The position numbers and the translations under genes were made by a program. A model generated the notes under the pieces. It made no database searches. It was not told the DNA's origin and saw only the letters and a list, made by a program, of their open reading frames with translations. Below, in pieces: positions 27,689 to 36,076 of a stretch of 64,000 nt of DNA. The stretch lies in the NCBI GenBank assembly GCA_036744795.1, contig DAIOHK010000009.1, forward strand, positions 18,160-82,159. The letters run 5' to 3'. The stretch is from UBA5486 sp036744795. GTDB lineage: Bacteria; Bacillota; UBA4882; UBA10575. Within the stretch, counting starts at the first letter, position 1; every line of letters starts with the position of its first letter.

Positions 27689-28372
27689 ATGTATATAGAT
27701 CAGGAGAAACAATACCAAAATGGTCAGGATGGTATCTTTGATCAAACAAAAGATAAGTGTAGTCCAAAGACCATTTTTTTATTAGGAAACTCCGGTGCTG
27801 GTAAAACACAGCTAATTAGAAGGTCCCATGAGTCCTTAGGTGGAAGACTTCAGATTATTGCTCTTTATAGCCAATTTAATTCTATTTATGATATTAAAAG
27901 GTTAAGAAGTGCTGGAATTACAGCGGTTATTAAAACTGATCTTTTAAAGGATTCTCCAACTAAGACCTGGTATCCTGAGGGCATTGGACACAAGCTGTTT
28001 TTTCATGAGCTTTCCGGAAGAACAGAAATCTCTTTACCTAAAGAGCAGAAAAATAGTTTTCGTGTAATTGTCTTCAGCATTACGGATGGGGAGGAAAAAC
28101 CTTTGAAATATCCCCGAATGTTTAAAGAGGCTAATTTAGTTGTAGTTAATAAGATTGATTTACTGCCATTTACCGATTTTTCATTATCACGGTTTAAAAA
28201 CCAGTTGCGAAAGGTTAATCCCGAGGTTCCAGTAATTAAACTCTCTTGTCGAACAGGGGTAGGGCTGGCTACCTGGCGAAACTGGCTATTAAGTCTTTAT
28301 GGACAAGATGATTTAGAAGAAAGTGGAATTAAACCGATTTTAAATAGTTTCCCAGGAATATCTTTTTATTAA
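27689..28372 (+). CDS. HypB-like G3E GTPase lacking the metal-binding motif
   Basis: The 227 aa protein has a P-loop (LGNSGAGKT) near residue 32, the HypB-type segment VFSITDGEEKPLKYPRMFKEA, the base-binding NKIDLLP, and the end block NPEVPVIKLSCRTGVGLATW. This is the HypB (hydrogenase/urease nickel GTPase) family. The usual GxxCHL metal site is replaced by AVIKTDLL, and the ENVGNLVCP block by FFHELSGRTEI, so both Cys ligand regions are lost. No other hyp or hydrogenase genes are nearby. It may be a GTPase for another client; nickel handling should not be assumed. GAGGGTG precedes ATG 27689. Confidence 0.7.
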   Translation: MYIDQEKQYQNGQDGIFDQTKDKCSPKTIFLLGNSGAGKTQLIRRSHESLGGRLQIIALYSQFNSIYDIKRLRSAGITAVIKTDLLKDSPTKTWYPEGIGHKLFFHELSGRTEISLPKEQKNSFRVIVFSITDGEEKPLKYPRMFKEANLVVVNKIDLLPFTDFSLSRFKNQLRKVNPEVPVIKLSCRTGVGLATWRNWLLSLYGQDDLEESGIKPILNSFPGISFY

Positions 28373-28419
28373 AAAGATAATTAACTAAAGCTTTTTGCGT
28401 AGTGTCCTTTTTAAAAGGT

Positions 28420-28443
28420 CCCAACACAATATATAGTGTTGGG
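28420..28443. terminator. hairpin between convergent genes
   Basis: CCCAACAC (28420-28427) and GTGTTGGG (28436-28443) form a perfect 8-bp stem. T-rich sequence lies on both sides, so it may stop transcription of the HypB-like gene and of the opposite CDF gene. A partial second copy of the loop (CAATATATTGTG) follows at 28462-28473. Confidence 0.5.
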
Positions 28444-28520
28444 TTTGTATTTGGCTATCAATATATTGTGTAGGGATAGAAAAAACCAATGACAACACAA
28501 AAAGCCCAACTAATATAAGG

Positions 28521-29447
28521 TTAGTTATAGATGAATTCTTGATCAGAAAGACCGTATTTTTCCTCAGTCTCCACATTTCCGAGGGGCTCAACATGCACTG
28601 CAACATCGTAAAGATTATCAATAGACTTACGAAGAACTTTCTCGACTTGGGCAGCAAGCCGATGCCCTTCGGTAACAGTTAATCTTCCATCTACTTCAAT
28701 ATCAAGATCAATTAAGTAAAGGTTGGATAATTTTCGTATTCTTGTTCGATGAGGATTGGAAACACCTTTAACTTCCTTGATTGCATCGAAGACCTGTTCG
28801 TATATTGAAGTATCCTCAATTCCTTCCATTAGTTCCGTGTTGGCTTCAAGGAAGATGTGAATGGCGGTACGTATAATCCAGAAACTTATTAGAATCGCAA
28901 TTATCGAATCGATGATCGGGGTATTAAACATGATGCTAAAGAATATTCCGACTAAAACACCTAGAGAAACAAAGATGTCCCCGGACATGTTACGGCTATT
29001 TGCGATTAGCATTGAACTATTGGCTGTTTTACCAATTCTATACTGATAAACAGTAAGAGCTATCTTACCAAAGATAGAGATAAAAGCAGCAATAAGAGCA
29101 AGAGATGAAGGAAGTTCTGCTCCTTTCCCAATAATAATTGTCTTTAGGGAAGAGGTGAAGAGCTGAAGTCCGGCGAAAAGGATTATAAAAGCGATAATCA
29201 AAGTAGCTAGTGTCTCTGCCCTATAATGACCATAGGGATGATTTTTATCAGGGCCTTTAGACATAATTTTGGCGGCGAAGAAGACGATTAAAAAGCTAAG
29301 AACATCGGTAGTACTATCAATTCCGTCACCAACAACGGCTAAGCTACCAGAGATTAAACCCAAGATTATCTTAGTAAGAGCTAAAATGAGATTACCGATG
29401 ATTCCAACCCATGATGCAATCTTAATCTGTCGTATACGCTGGTTCAT
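28521..29447 (-). CDS. cation diffusion facilitator family transporter
   Basis: A 308 aa CDF exporter that uses proton antiport to expel divalent metal ions (Zn, Fe, Mn or Co). The second-helix region shows VVGDGIDSTTDVLSFL with the Asp metal ligands, followed by HPYGHYRAETLATL, and helix V has a related SMLIANSRNMSGDIFVSLG with the DxxxD-type ligands partly as N/D. The C-terminal cytoplasmic domain starts near residue 205. The first ATG (29456) is too close to GGAGG; the second ATG (29447) is used. Metal specificity is not decidable. The gene is divergent from araC. Confidence 0.9.
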   Translation of the reverse strand: MNQRIRQIKIASWVGIIGNLILALTKIILGLISGSLAVVGDGIDSTTDVLSFLIVFFAAKIMSKGPDKNHPYGHYRAETLATLIIAFIILFAGLQLFTSSLKTIIIGKGAELPSSLALIAAFISIFGKIALTVYQYRIGKTANSSMLIANSRNMSGDIFVSLGVLVGIFFSIMFNTPIIDSIIAILISFWIIRTAIHIFLEANTELMEGIEDTSIYEQVFDAIKEVKGVSNPHRTRIRKLSNLYLIDLDIEVDGRLTVTEGHRLAAQVEKVLRKSIDNLYDVAVHVEPLGNVETEEKYGLSDQEFIYN

Positions 29448-29915
29448 AAATAACATTCCTCCGAAATCATTGATCGTAAAATTAATTAAATAGTCTGTTT
29501 TTTATTTTCAGGTCTAAATATCCAGAGATTATAGAAGGATTAAGATATATAATAAACTACTACTTTGTATTTTCCCAAAATGACTGGATTCTTATGTCCT
29601 GAGGAAATTAAGTGGATTAAATTACTCCTTTCAATACTTGAAGGAATTGCAATTATGCAATTCCTAAACTTGATAATATCTTAGGTATTTAAAGAAAGAG
29701 AATAGGAATCCTTTTTCGAAATAATTAATAATTTATTAATAATGAAAGAGACACTCCTTATCATTAAATTGTATATATTATTTAGTTTCAAGAATTTCTT
29801 CAGATTAAAGTATATGCTTTTATTTTTTTAAAAGCTAGCATTCTATTAATGGATGCCCTTGTTTATTGTACTATAGAACTTGGTTACTGGTATAATGGTT
29901 TAGGGGGTGTGATTT
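29448..29915. other. 468-bp divergent intergenic region
   Basis: This very AT-rich gap separates the divergent CDF and AraC genes. It holds a perfect 9-bp inverted repeat (AGGAATTGC with GCAATTCCT, 29642-29665) that matches the ends of the MITE-like family; the flanking TAAACTTGATAA also recurs at 59291. A likely araC promoter is listed separately. No gene is seen. Confidence 0.5.
29866..29896 (+). promoter_or_regulatory. probable promoter of the araC-type gene
   Basis: A perfect TATAAT (29891-29896) preceded by TGG, giving an extended -10. The best -35 is TTGTAC (29866-29871), at a long 19-bp spacing. The extended -10 makes it credible. Confidence 0.5.
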
Positions 29916-30791
29916 GTGAAGTTAGAAGATTTCGAGGTTCTATGGATTGCACGTTATGATTATCATCCGGGGTGGAAGATGAAGATCCCGCATAGTCATA
30001 ATTATTATCAAATGATCTATGTAATCGATGGCGAAGGGGAACATGTACTTGGAAAGACTACTTATTCAATGGGACCATCAAGATTATATTTTATTAAACC
30101 TTATCTTAGCCATCAAATTACAAAAGTAGTGGATAGAGATTTGAAGACATATGATATCAAGTTTAAGGTAGATGATTCGGAATTAAGTGTTTTACTAGAC
30201 CTAATACCTCCTGTTATTTCCCTTTCTTCTAAAAAGGTTTCTAGTTTATTAAAAGAGATAAGATACGAAGGATTGAAGAAGAAATCTTATTACAAAGAAA
30301 TTTCCTCTGCCTATTTAATACAAACCTTATTATTTATTTTAAGATTTATTGAAGTTGGGAAAACTGATAAACCTTCTCTTGAATTATATGAACTTTTTTC
30401 TATTGATGAATCCAATAAACTTTGTAATTCCGTAGTTGATTTTATTCAACATCATTATCAGGAAGATTTGACACTAGATCTGATTAGTGAATCCCTTGGT
30501 TATAATCCAAGCTATATTTGTCAGGTAACAAAGAAATATCTTGGTATTTCACCAATGCGTTTTTTAAATACCTATAGAATTCATAAGAGCAAAGAATTGA
30601 TCAGGTATTCGGATTATTCTTTAAAACAGATTGCTGAAATGGTCGGCTTTAAAACAATACACCATTTTACAAGGTTATTTAATGAAGTTGAAGGGTTAAG
30701 TCCTGGGAAATGGAGGGAAAAAGAAAAAGAAGGGATCAAAAAGAATGTGTTTCTAAATGAAAAATTTACAAATAAAAACTACTTTAGTTAA
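29916..30791 (+). CDS. AraC family transcriptional regulator
   Basis: A 291 aa regulator. Residues 1-100 form a cupin sensor domain (HSHNYYQMIYVIDGEGEHVL with the usual His pair). Residues about 175-275 form the double helix-turn-helix: LTLDLISESLGYNPSYIC and then YSLKQIAEMVGFKTIHHFTR, ending in LSPGKWR. The start is GTG 29916 behind GGGGGTGTG. It sits directly upstream of the sugar-import locus and most likely activates it in response to the imported sugar; that link is inferred from position. Confidence 0.9.
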   Translation: MKLEDFEVLWIARYDYHPGWKMKIPHSHNYYQMIYVIDGEGEHVLGKTTYSMGPSRLYFIKPYLSHQITKVVDRDLKTYDIKFKVDDSELSVLLDLIPPVISLSSKKVSSLLKEIRYEGLKKKSYYKEISSAYLIQTLLFILRFIEVGKTDKPSLELYELFSIDESNKLCNSVVDFIQHHYQEDLTLDLISESLGYNPSYICQVTKKYLGISPMRFLNTYRIHKSKELIRYSDYSLKQIAEMVGFKTIHHFTRLFNEVEGLSPGKWREKEKEGIKKNVFLNEKFTNKNYFS

Positions 30792-30932
30792 GCTTGATAA
30801 ATTTTAATTAATGATTTGAGAGGGGTTTTTCATCTTAATTTTCTGGCTTTCCGTAAATTATTCATTCCTTACTGTAGCTAAAGATTAGACAAAATAAAGT
30901 AAAAATCGTGTAAACATTCGATGTAGGATGTC

Positions 30933-30941
30933 TGATATAAT
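30933..30941 (+). promoter_or_regulatory. extended -10 promoter candidate for the sugar-import locus
   Basis: TGATATAAT is an extended -10 (TGnTATAAT). No good -35 lies upstream (AACATT at 17 bp), consistent with a promoter that needs an activator such as the adjacent AraC protein. Confidence 0.4.
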
Positions 30942-30978
30942 TGTTTTAACAGTAAAAGGTATGAAGGGTGGAAAGCAA

Positions 30979-33876
30979 ATGGATAGTAAGATAGGCAAAA
31001 ATTACTTTACTAGACTGCAGATAGGATTGGAGCTTATAAAAAAGACTATCGGTTTACTTTTATTTAATCTTATTTTTATGAATTTGTGTTTGTATCCTGC
31101 GTTTGCATTCCACAACATAGACAAGGATTTTAATTACAATCGGGAAAACACATATCATAATCATCAAGTGCAATATAAAAATTATGCTAAACCCGAAGTG
31201 AAATTAAATATTCCTGGGGTTTCTTTTGTACATAAAGAAGGTAACATAAATGTTTTAAAAAGTTTTGCTGGTAAAGAGAAGGTTTTGGAATGGACTGATC
31301 GTGAGGGCCGAGTGGAATGGGAAGTGGAAATTCCAGAGACCGGGCTTTACCAAATTGGGATTGTGTATTGCCCCTTAACTGAGCTTAGAGGGAATATTGA
31401 GATGACTTTGGCTATTGATGGCAAAGTTCAGTTTAATGATGCGGAGAAACTCTTTTTTCCCAGAGTATGGAAAGATACCAGTGGAGTAAAACGTGATAAT
31501 CGTGGTAATGATATCAGACCACAACAGAAGATAGTTCCCAGGTGGATTTTTGAAGAATTTAAAGATAAACAAGGGCTTTATGATGAGCCTTACTATTTTT
31601 CCTTATCAGCGGGGAAACATCGGATTACACTTACAGCATTCCAAGGGAATCTGCTAATAGATAAACTGCAAATTTTCAATCGTAAGCTTCCTGAATATGA
31701 AGAGGTTATAAAAGGAGATCAGGACAAGGGTTATACTCTTTCAGAATCCGTATTTATAAAAATCCAAGCCGAAGAGGCTGATATAAAATCCGATCCAGTT
31801 TTACATGGGCTTTATGATCGGAGTAGTCCAGCGACTGAACCATCTCACCATGCTAATCTGCGCCTTAATACTATTGGGGGTTTAAATTGGAATAAACCGG
31901 GCCAATGGATTAGTTGGAAGGTTAAAATACCTAAGGATGGTTTTTATTATTTGGGGATGAGATATCGTCAGAATTACCTCCGTGGTTTTTTTGTTACTAG
32001 AAAGATTTATATAGATGGGGAAATTCCTTTTAAAGAATTTTGCAATGTAAAATTTGATTACAGTCCATACTGGCAGGTCAAAGTTTTAGGGGATCAGGAC
32101 CCGAGTATGCTTTTCTTAACTAAGGGCATTCACGAAATAAAGATTGAAGTAGGGTTGGGAGAATTTGCCGATACACTCCGGATTTTACAGGATGTTGTTT
32201 ATGAAATGAACTATTTATATCGAAAAATAATTATGATCACCGGTATAAACCCGGATATTTATCGTGATTATAATTTGGAGGTGGAGATTCCAAACCTTGT
32301 TCCGAAATTTACTGAATTAAGCGTAATCTTAAATGAAGAGGCGCAAAAATTAGAAAACATAATTGGCAGATCTGGTGGCGAAGTCTCTTTTTTAAGAGAA
32401 GTTGCATTTCAACTTAAAAGTTTGAGTATAAAACCGGAAACGATTAAGGAACGCCTTGATAATTACAAGTCTAATGTAAGTAGTCTGTCAGCCTGGATCT
32501 TACAGATGAAAGAACAACCATTGGAGTTAGATTATATTTTTGTACTTTCGCCCGAACAAAAAATCCCAAAGGCCGAAGCTGGTTTCTTTAAAAGAGTAGT
32601 CTATGCAACAAGGTCTTTTTTGGCTTCATTTTATATGGATTATAGTGCGGTTGGTGATATACATCATAAGGATCAATCCATTAAAGTTTGGATCGGAACC
32701 GGACGCGATCAGGCTCAAGTCTTAAAAAGTTTGATTGATGAATTGTTTACTCCGCAAACGGGAATTAAAGTAAACCTTGAATTGGTACAAGGAGCATTGA
32801 TTGAGGCTACGCTAGCCGGACGCGGACCGGATATTGCATTATCAATTGGGAGAAAGGAACCAATTAACCTGGCGATAAGAAACGCTCTACTAGATTTATT
32901 GCAATTTGAAGATTTTGAGTTTGTTACGAAACGATTTATGTCAGGTGCAATGGTTCCATATGAATTTGAAGGTGGGTATTATGCCCTACCAGAAACTCAA
33001 CTTTTTAATATGATGTTTTACCGCAAAGATATTTTTGAAGAACTGGGAATCGGTGTTCCTGAAACATGGGAAGAATTTTTAACGGTTGTACCGATCATTC
33101 AAAGAAATAATATGCAGGTAGGATTACCACAGCAACAAACAAGTAATGAAAGGGACCTTGCACTTCCGCAAATGTTTGCTACTCTTCTTTTTCAAAATGA
33201 TGGCGATTTTTATAACCCGGAAGGTACCGGAACAATGTTCAATTCTCCGGAAGCGATTAAAGCTTTTAAGGATTGGACAGGGTTTTATACACAATATAAA
33301 TTTCCACAGAAGTACAATTTTTACAACCGCTTCCGGACCGGGGAAATGCCATTGGGGATTCAACCCTATACCGAATATAATAGGTTATCAGTAGCGGCTC
33401 CGGAGATCGCAAATCTTTGGGAGATGTTACCTATCCCTGGAATGCGCCGGGAAGATGGGACTATCAACCGGGTGGAAGGTGCTTCAGGTAATTCTTGTGT
33501 TATTTTAAGACAAGTTAAAGATAAAAATGCGGCTTGGGAGTTTTTGAAGTGGTGGACCAGTGCAGATGTACAAAATCGTTTTGGCCTTGGCCTGGAAACA
33601 CTTATGGGTCCGGCAGCCCGTTATCCTACAGCTAATATTGAAGCCTTTAATAATCTGCCATGGTCTGGCCGGGAATTTAATAATCTAATGTTGCAATGGA
33701 AATTTGTCCGGGAAATCCCAGAGGTTCCAGGTGGATATTATACTGCCCGTGGACTTACTAATGCTTTCCGTGAGGCGACTTATGATTATCGGAATCCCAG
33801 AGCAGCATTGTTTGATCATAATCGACAGATCAATGATGAGATAAAACGGAAAAGGATCGAGTTTGGACTGGATTAG
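30979..33876 (+). CDS. very large extracellular solute-binding protein with N-terminal carbohydrate-binding-like modules
   Basis: From ATG 30979 (AAGGGTGG upstream) the protein is 965 aa and begins with a signal peptide (hydrophobic core GLLLFNLIFMNLCLYPAFA). Residues about 60-200 and 245-400 are two related beta-sandwich-like modules (EWEVEIPETGLYQIGIVY; ISWKVKIPKDGFYYLGMRY), resembling CBM6/35-type folds. A helical linker follows. From about residue 580 a family 1 sugar-binding domain runs to the end (KVWIGTGRDQAQVLKSLIDE; YALPETQLFNMMFYRKDIF). Typical binding proteins are about 430 aa. No lipobox is seen, so how it stays at the membrane is unclear. Permeases follow after a repeat-filled gap. 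Confidence 0.85.
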   Translation: MDSKIGKNYFTRLQIGLELIKKTIGLLLFNLIFMNLCLYPAFAFHNIDKDFNYNRENTYHNHQVQYKNYAKPEVKLNIPGVSFVHKEGNINVLKSFAGKEKVLEWTDREGRVEWEVEIPETGLYQIGIVYCPLTELRGNIEMTLAIDGKVQFNDAEKLFFPRVWKDTSGVKRDNRGNDIRPQQKIVPRWIFEEFKDKQGLYDEPYYFSLSAGKHRITLTAFQGNLLIDKLQIFNRKLPEYEEVIKGDQDKGYTLSESVFIKIQAEEADIKSDPVLHGLYDRSSPATEPSHHANLRLNTIGGLNWNKPGQWISWKVKIPKDGFYYLGMRYRQNYLRGFFVTRKIYIDGEIPFKEFCNVKFDYSPYWQVKVLGDQDPSMLFLTKGIHEIKIEVGLGEFADTLRILQDVVYEMNYLYRKIIMITGINPDIYRDYNLEVEIPNLVPKFTELSVILNEEAQKLENIIGRSGGEVSFLREVAFQLKSLSIKPETIKERLDNYKSNVSSLSAWILQMKEQPLELDYIFVLSPEQKIPKAEAGFFKRVVYATRSFLASFYMDYSAVGDIHHKDQSIKVWIGTGRDQAQVLKSLIDELFTPQTGIKVNLELVQGALIEATLAGRGPDIALSIGRKEPINLAIRNALLDLLQFEDFEFVTKRFMSGAMVPYEFEGGYYALPETQLFNMMFYRKDIFEELGIGVPETWEEFLTVVPIIQRNNMQVGLPQQQTSNERDLALPQMFATLLFQNDGDFYNPEGTGTMFNSPEAIKAFKDWTGFYTQYKFPQKYNFYNRFRTGEMPLGIQPYTEYNRLSVAAPEIANLWEMLPIPGMRREDGTINRVEGASGNSCVILRQVKDKNAAWEFLKWWTSADVQNRFGLGLETLMGPAARYPTANIEAFNNLPWSGREFNNLMLQWKFVREIPEVPGGYYTARGLTNAFREATYDYRNPRAALFDHNRQINDEIKRKRIEFGLD

Positions 33877-33883
33877 AGGGAAG

Positions 33884-34200
33884 GTAATCGCTCACGCAGG
33901 CTACCAAGTCGCTCACGCCGGCCACCTTAACATCACGAAGTGATTTAAATCAAAGCCGGGTGAGTTGACAAGCTCCAAAGGCACTTTAATTGGTTGTTCA
34001 TGCCGACTTCCGCTAATGTTTTAATCAAGGTCGGGTGAATCAACCCGATTTCTAGATAGTCGCTCACGCTAGCTACCGCCCGCACAAACGAAGTGTTTAA
34101 AATTAAAGCCAGGTGAGTTGACCAGCAAGTTGTTCATACCGCCTACCTGCATAATGTATATTAAAGGCGGATGAATCAACATTCTTCAAAAGGCATTTTC
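33884..34200 (+). repeat. dispersed tandem-hairpin repeat, copy B (four hairpin units)
   Basis: The gap between the binding protein and its permease holds one lone 5' arm (33886-33904), then four hairpins. Unit 1: GTC-CTCAC-CCGGC (33908-33922) with GCCGG-GTGAG-GAC (33955-33969), enclosing ATCACGAAGTGAT. Unit 2: GGTTG-TTCA-CCGAC (33992-34007) with GTCGG-TGAA-CAACC (34030-34045). Unit 3: GTC-CTCAC-CTAGC (34059-34073) with GCCAG-GTGAG-GAC (34108-34122). Unit 4: GTTG-TTCAT-CCGCC (34129-34143) with GGCGG-ATGAA-CAAC (34166-34180). Stem bases change in compensating pairs between units, so base-pairing is being kept. It is non-coding. It may temper transcription into the permeases or protect the 3' end of the upstream mRNA. 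Confidence 0.85.
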
Positions 34201-34220
34201 TAAGTAGGAGTGATCAACTT

Positions 34221-35153
34221 ATGAAAAGCACAAAAGATTTAGCTATAATAAATGCTCAATTAAAAAAGGACAGATTATGGCATGAAATTAAAAAAAATAA
34301 AGAAAATTATCTTTTAATGCTTCCATATCTCTTAATATTCACCTGGTTTACAGTAATACCGGTTCTATCTTCGATTGGTCTTAGTTTTACCTACTTCAAT
34401 ATGTTAGAAACACCAAAGTGGAGAGGCTGGCTGAATTATAGCAGGTTGTTTCTTGATGATGATGTTTTTCTGATTGCCGTAAAAAACACCCTGGTTTTTG
34501 CTTTTATCACCGGGCCAATCAGTTATTTTGCTTGTTTACTCTTTGCTTGGTTGATTAATGAACTTCCACCAAAACTCCGTGCTTTTATGACTTTGGTTTT
34601 TTATGCTCCTTCGATCTCTGGGGCAGCCTTTGTTATTTGGAAATATATTCTAAGCGGCGATATGTACGGGTTATTAAATAGCACTTTAATGAAATCGGGA
34701 TTTCTAAATGAACCAATACAATGGTTAACCGATCCTACCTATAATATGAAGTTTATCATATTGGTTCAGTTATGGTTAAGTTTAGGTGCCAGTTTTCTGG
34801 CGTTTATTGCTGGACTGCAATCAATTGATAAATCAATGTATGAGGCGGCAGCAATCGATGGAATAAAAAATCGCTGGCAGGAATTATGGTTTATCACTTT
34901 ACCTTCTATGAAGCCACAGTTGATGTTTGGGGCTGTGATGCAGATTGCTGCTTCTTTTGGCGTAAGTTCGATCTGTATGGAACTGGCAGGATTCCCCAGC
35001 ACGAATTATTCGGCTAGAACTGTGGTTACTCATATTTATGATTATGGTACTGTCCGCTATGAAATGGGCTATGCTTCAGCCATTGCCACAGTACTGTTTC
35101 TGGTAATGATTTTGACACGGAATGTTATTAGTAAAATGTTAAAGACTGATTAA
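34221..35153 (+). CDS. sugar ABC transporter permease (LplB/UgpA type), first pair
   Basis: A 310 aa inner-membrane permease with about six helices. The N-terminal LLMLPYLLIFTWFTVIPVLSS is typical, and the EAA loop reads YEAAAIDGIKNRWQELWFITLP (split: YEAAAIDGIKNRWQE, LWFITLP), the docking site for the ATPase. AGTAGGAGTGA lies upstream of ATG 34221. With the next gene it forms a heterodimeric channel for the large binding protein upstream. No ATPase gene is present in the locus. Confidence 0.92.
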   Translation: MKSTKDLAIINAQLKKDRLWHEIKKNKENYLLMLPYLLIFTWFTVIPVLSSIGLSFTYFNMLETPKWRGWLNYSRLFLDDDVFLIAVKNTLVFAFITGPISYFACLLFAWLINELPPKLRAFMTLVFYAPSISGAAFVIWKYILSGDMYGLLNSTLMKSGFLNEPIQWLTDPTYNMKFIILVQLWLSLGASFLAFIAGLQSIDKSMYEAAAIDGIKNRWQELWFITLPSMKPQLMFGAVMQIAASFGVSSICMELAGFPSTNYSARTVVTHIYDYGTVRYEMGYASAIATVLFLVMILTRNVISKMLKTD

Positions 35154-35172
35154 TATGAGGAAGGGCTGTAAA

Positions 35173-36027
35173 ATGGGAAAAGAAAAGAGATTAAACCGTA
35201 CCACTACAGGAAATATTGCTATCTTTCTACTGCTAGCGGTTGTTGCCGTTTTTATGGGCTTACCTTTAGTTTATGCGATTCTGCAGGCTTTTAAACCATT
35301 AGAAGAGATTTTTCTCTTTCCCCCGCGGTTTTTTGTTCGAAGACCAACTCTGGAGAATTTTATTATATTATTTCAATTGACCCAAAACTTATGGGTTCCG
35401 TTTTCCAGATATGTATTTAATAGTCTGTTTATTAGTGTAGTAAGCACTATTGGCCATGTAATAATAGCTTCAATGGCAGCATTTCCTCTTGCAAAACAGA
35501 AATTCCCAGGTAATAAACTTATATTTAATATAATTGTGATGTCTTTACTTTTTACTTCAGAGGTGACACAGATTCCTAGGTATATAGTGATGGCGAAAAC
35601 AGGGTTAATTAATACATATTGGTCCTTATTGCTCCCTCCATTGGCAATGCCATTAGGTCTCTATCTGATGAGACAATTTATGCTACAAATTCCTGATTCA
35701 ATACTAGAGGCAGCAAGGATTGATGGTGCTAATATCTACCAGACTTTATGGAAGATTGTGATGCCAGCGGTTAAACCAGCCTGGCTGACATTGGTAATTT
35801 TCTCCTTCCAAAGCATTTGGAATAGAACCGGCATGGCTTATATATATTCTGAGCAGTTTAAAGTATTGCCAACTATTTTACGCCAGATTACACAAGGTGG
35901 AAATATTGCCCGTGCCGGGGTGGCTGCAGCCTCAACAGTATTATTAATGATTCCACCAATTGTTATTTTTATCATTACACAAAGCAATGTAATTGAAACA
36001 ATGTCTCATTCCGGGATGAAGGGCTAA
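35173..36027 (+). CDS. sugar ABC transporter permease (LplC/UgpE type), first pair
   Basis: A 284 aa permease, partner of the preceding gene. Features: an N-terminal helix ending in YAILQAFKPLEEIFLFPPRF, and the EAA loop LEAARIDGANIYQTLWKIVMP. The frame opens at ATG 35155 only 1 bp after the upstream stop, but AGGAAGGG is spaced for ATG 35173. Coupling to the upstream permease is clear. It likely relies on a shared MsmX-like ATPase encoded elsewhere. Confidence 0.92.
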   Translation: MGKEKRLNRTTTGNIAIFLLLAVVAVFMGLPLVYAILQAFKPLEEIFLFPPRFFVRRPTLENFIILFQLTQNLWVPFSRYVFNSLFISVVSTIGHVIIASMAAFPLAKQKFPGNKLIFNIIVMSLLFTSEVTQIPRYIVMAKTGLINTYWSLLLPPLAMPLGLYLMRQFMLQIPDSILEAARIDGANIYQTLWKIVMPAVKPAWLTLVIFSFQSIWNRTGMAYIYSEQFKVLPTILRQITQGGNIARAGVAAASTVLLMIPPIVIFIITQSNVIETMSHSGMKG

Positions 36028-36076
36028 GGATTGTTTAAAAAATGCATTGAGACAAGAGACAGGCGGTGTGTTTAAG

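Noticed and set aside
28385..28657. 90-aa minus-strand frame after the CDF gene
   Set aside because: It overlaps the 3' end of the CDF gene in another frame and crosses the hairpin region; no start signal was found.
33884..34200. Repeated units as a CRISPR array
   Set aside because: Units differ in sequence and in spacing, contain internal palindromes of changing sequence, and have no constant repeat with unique spacers. No cas gene is present.
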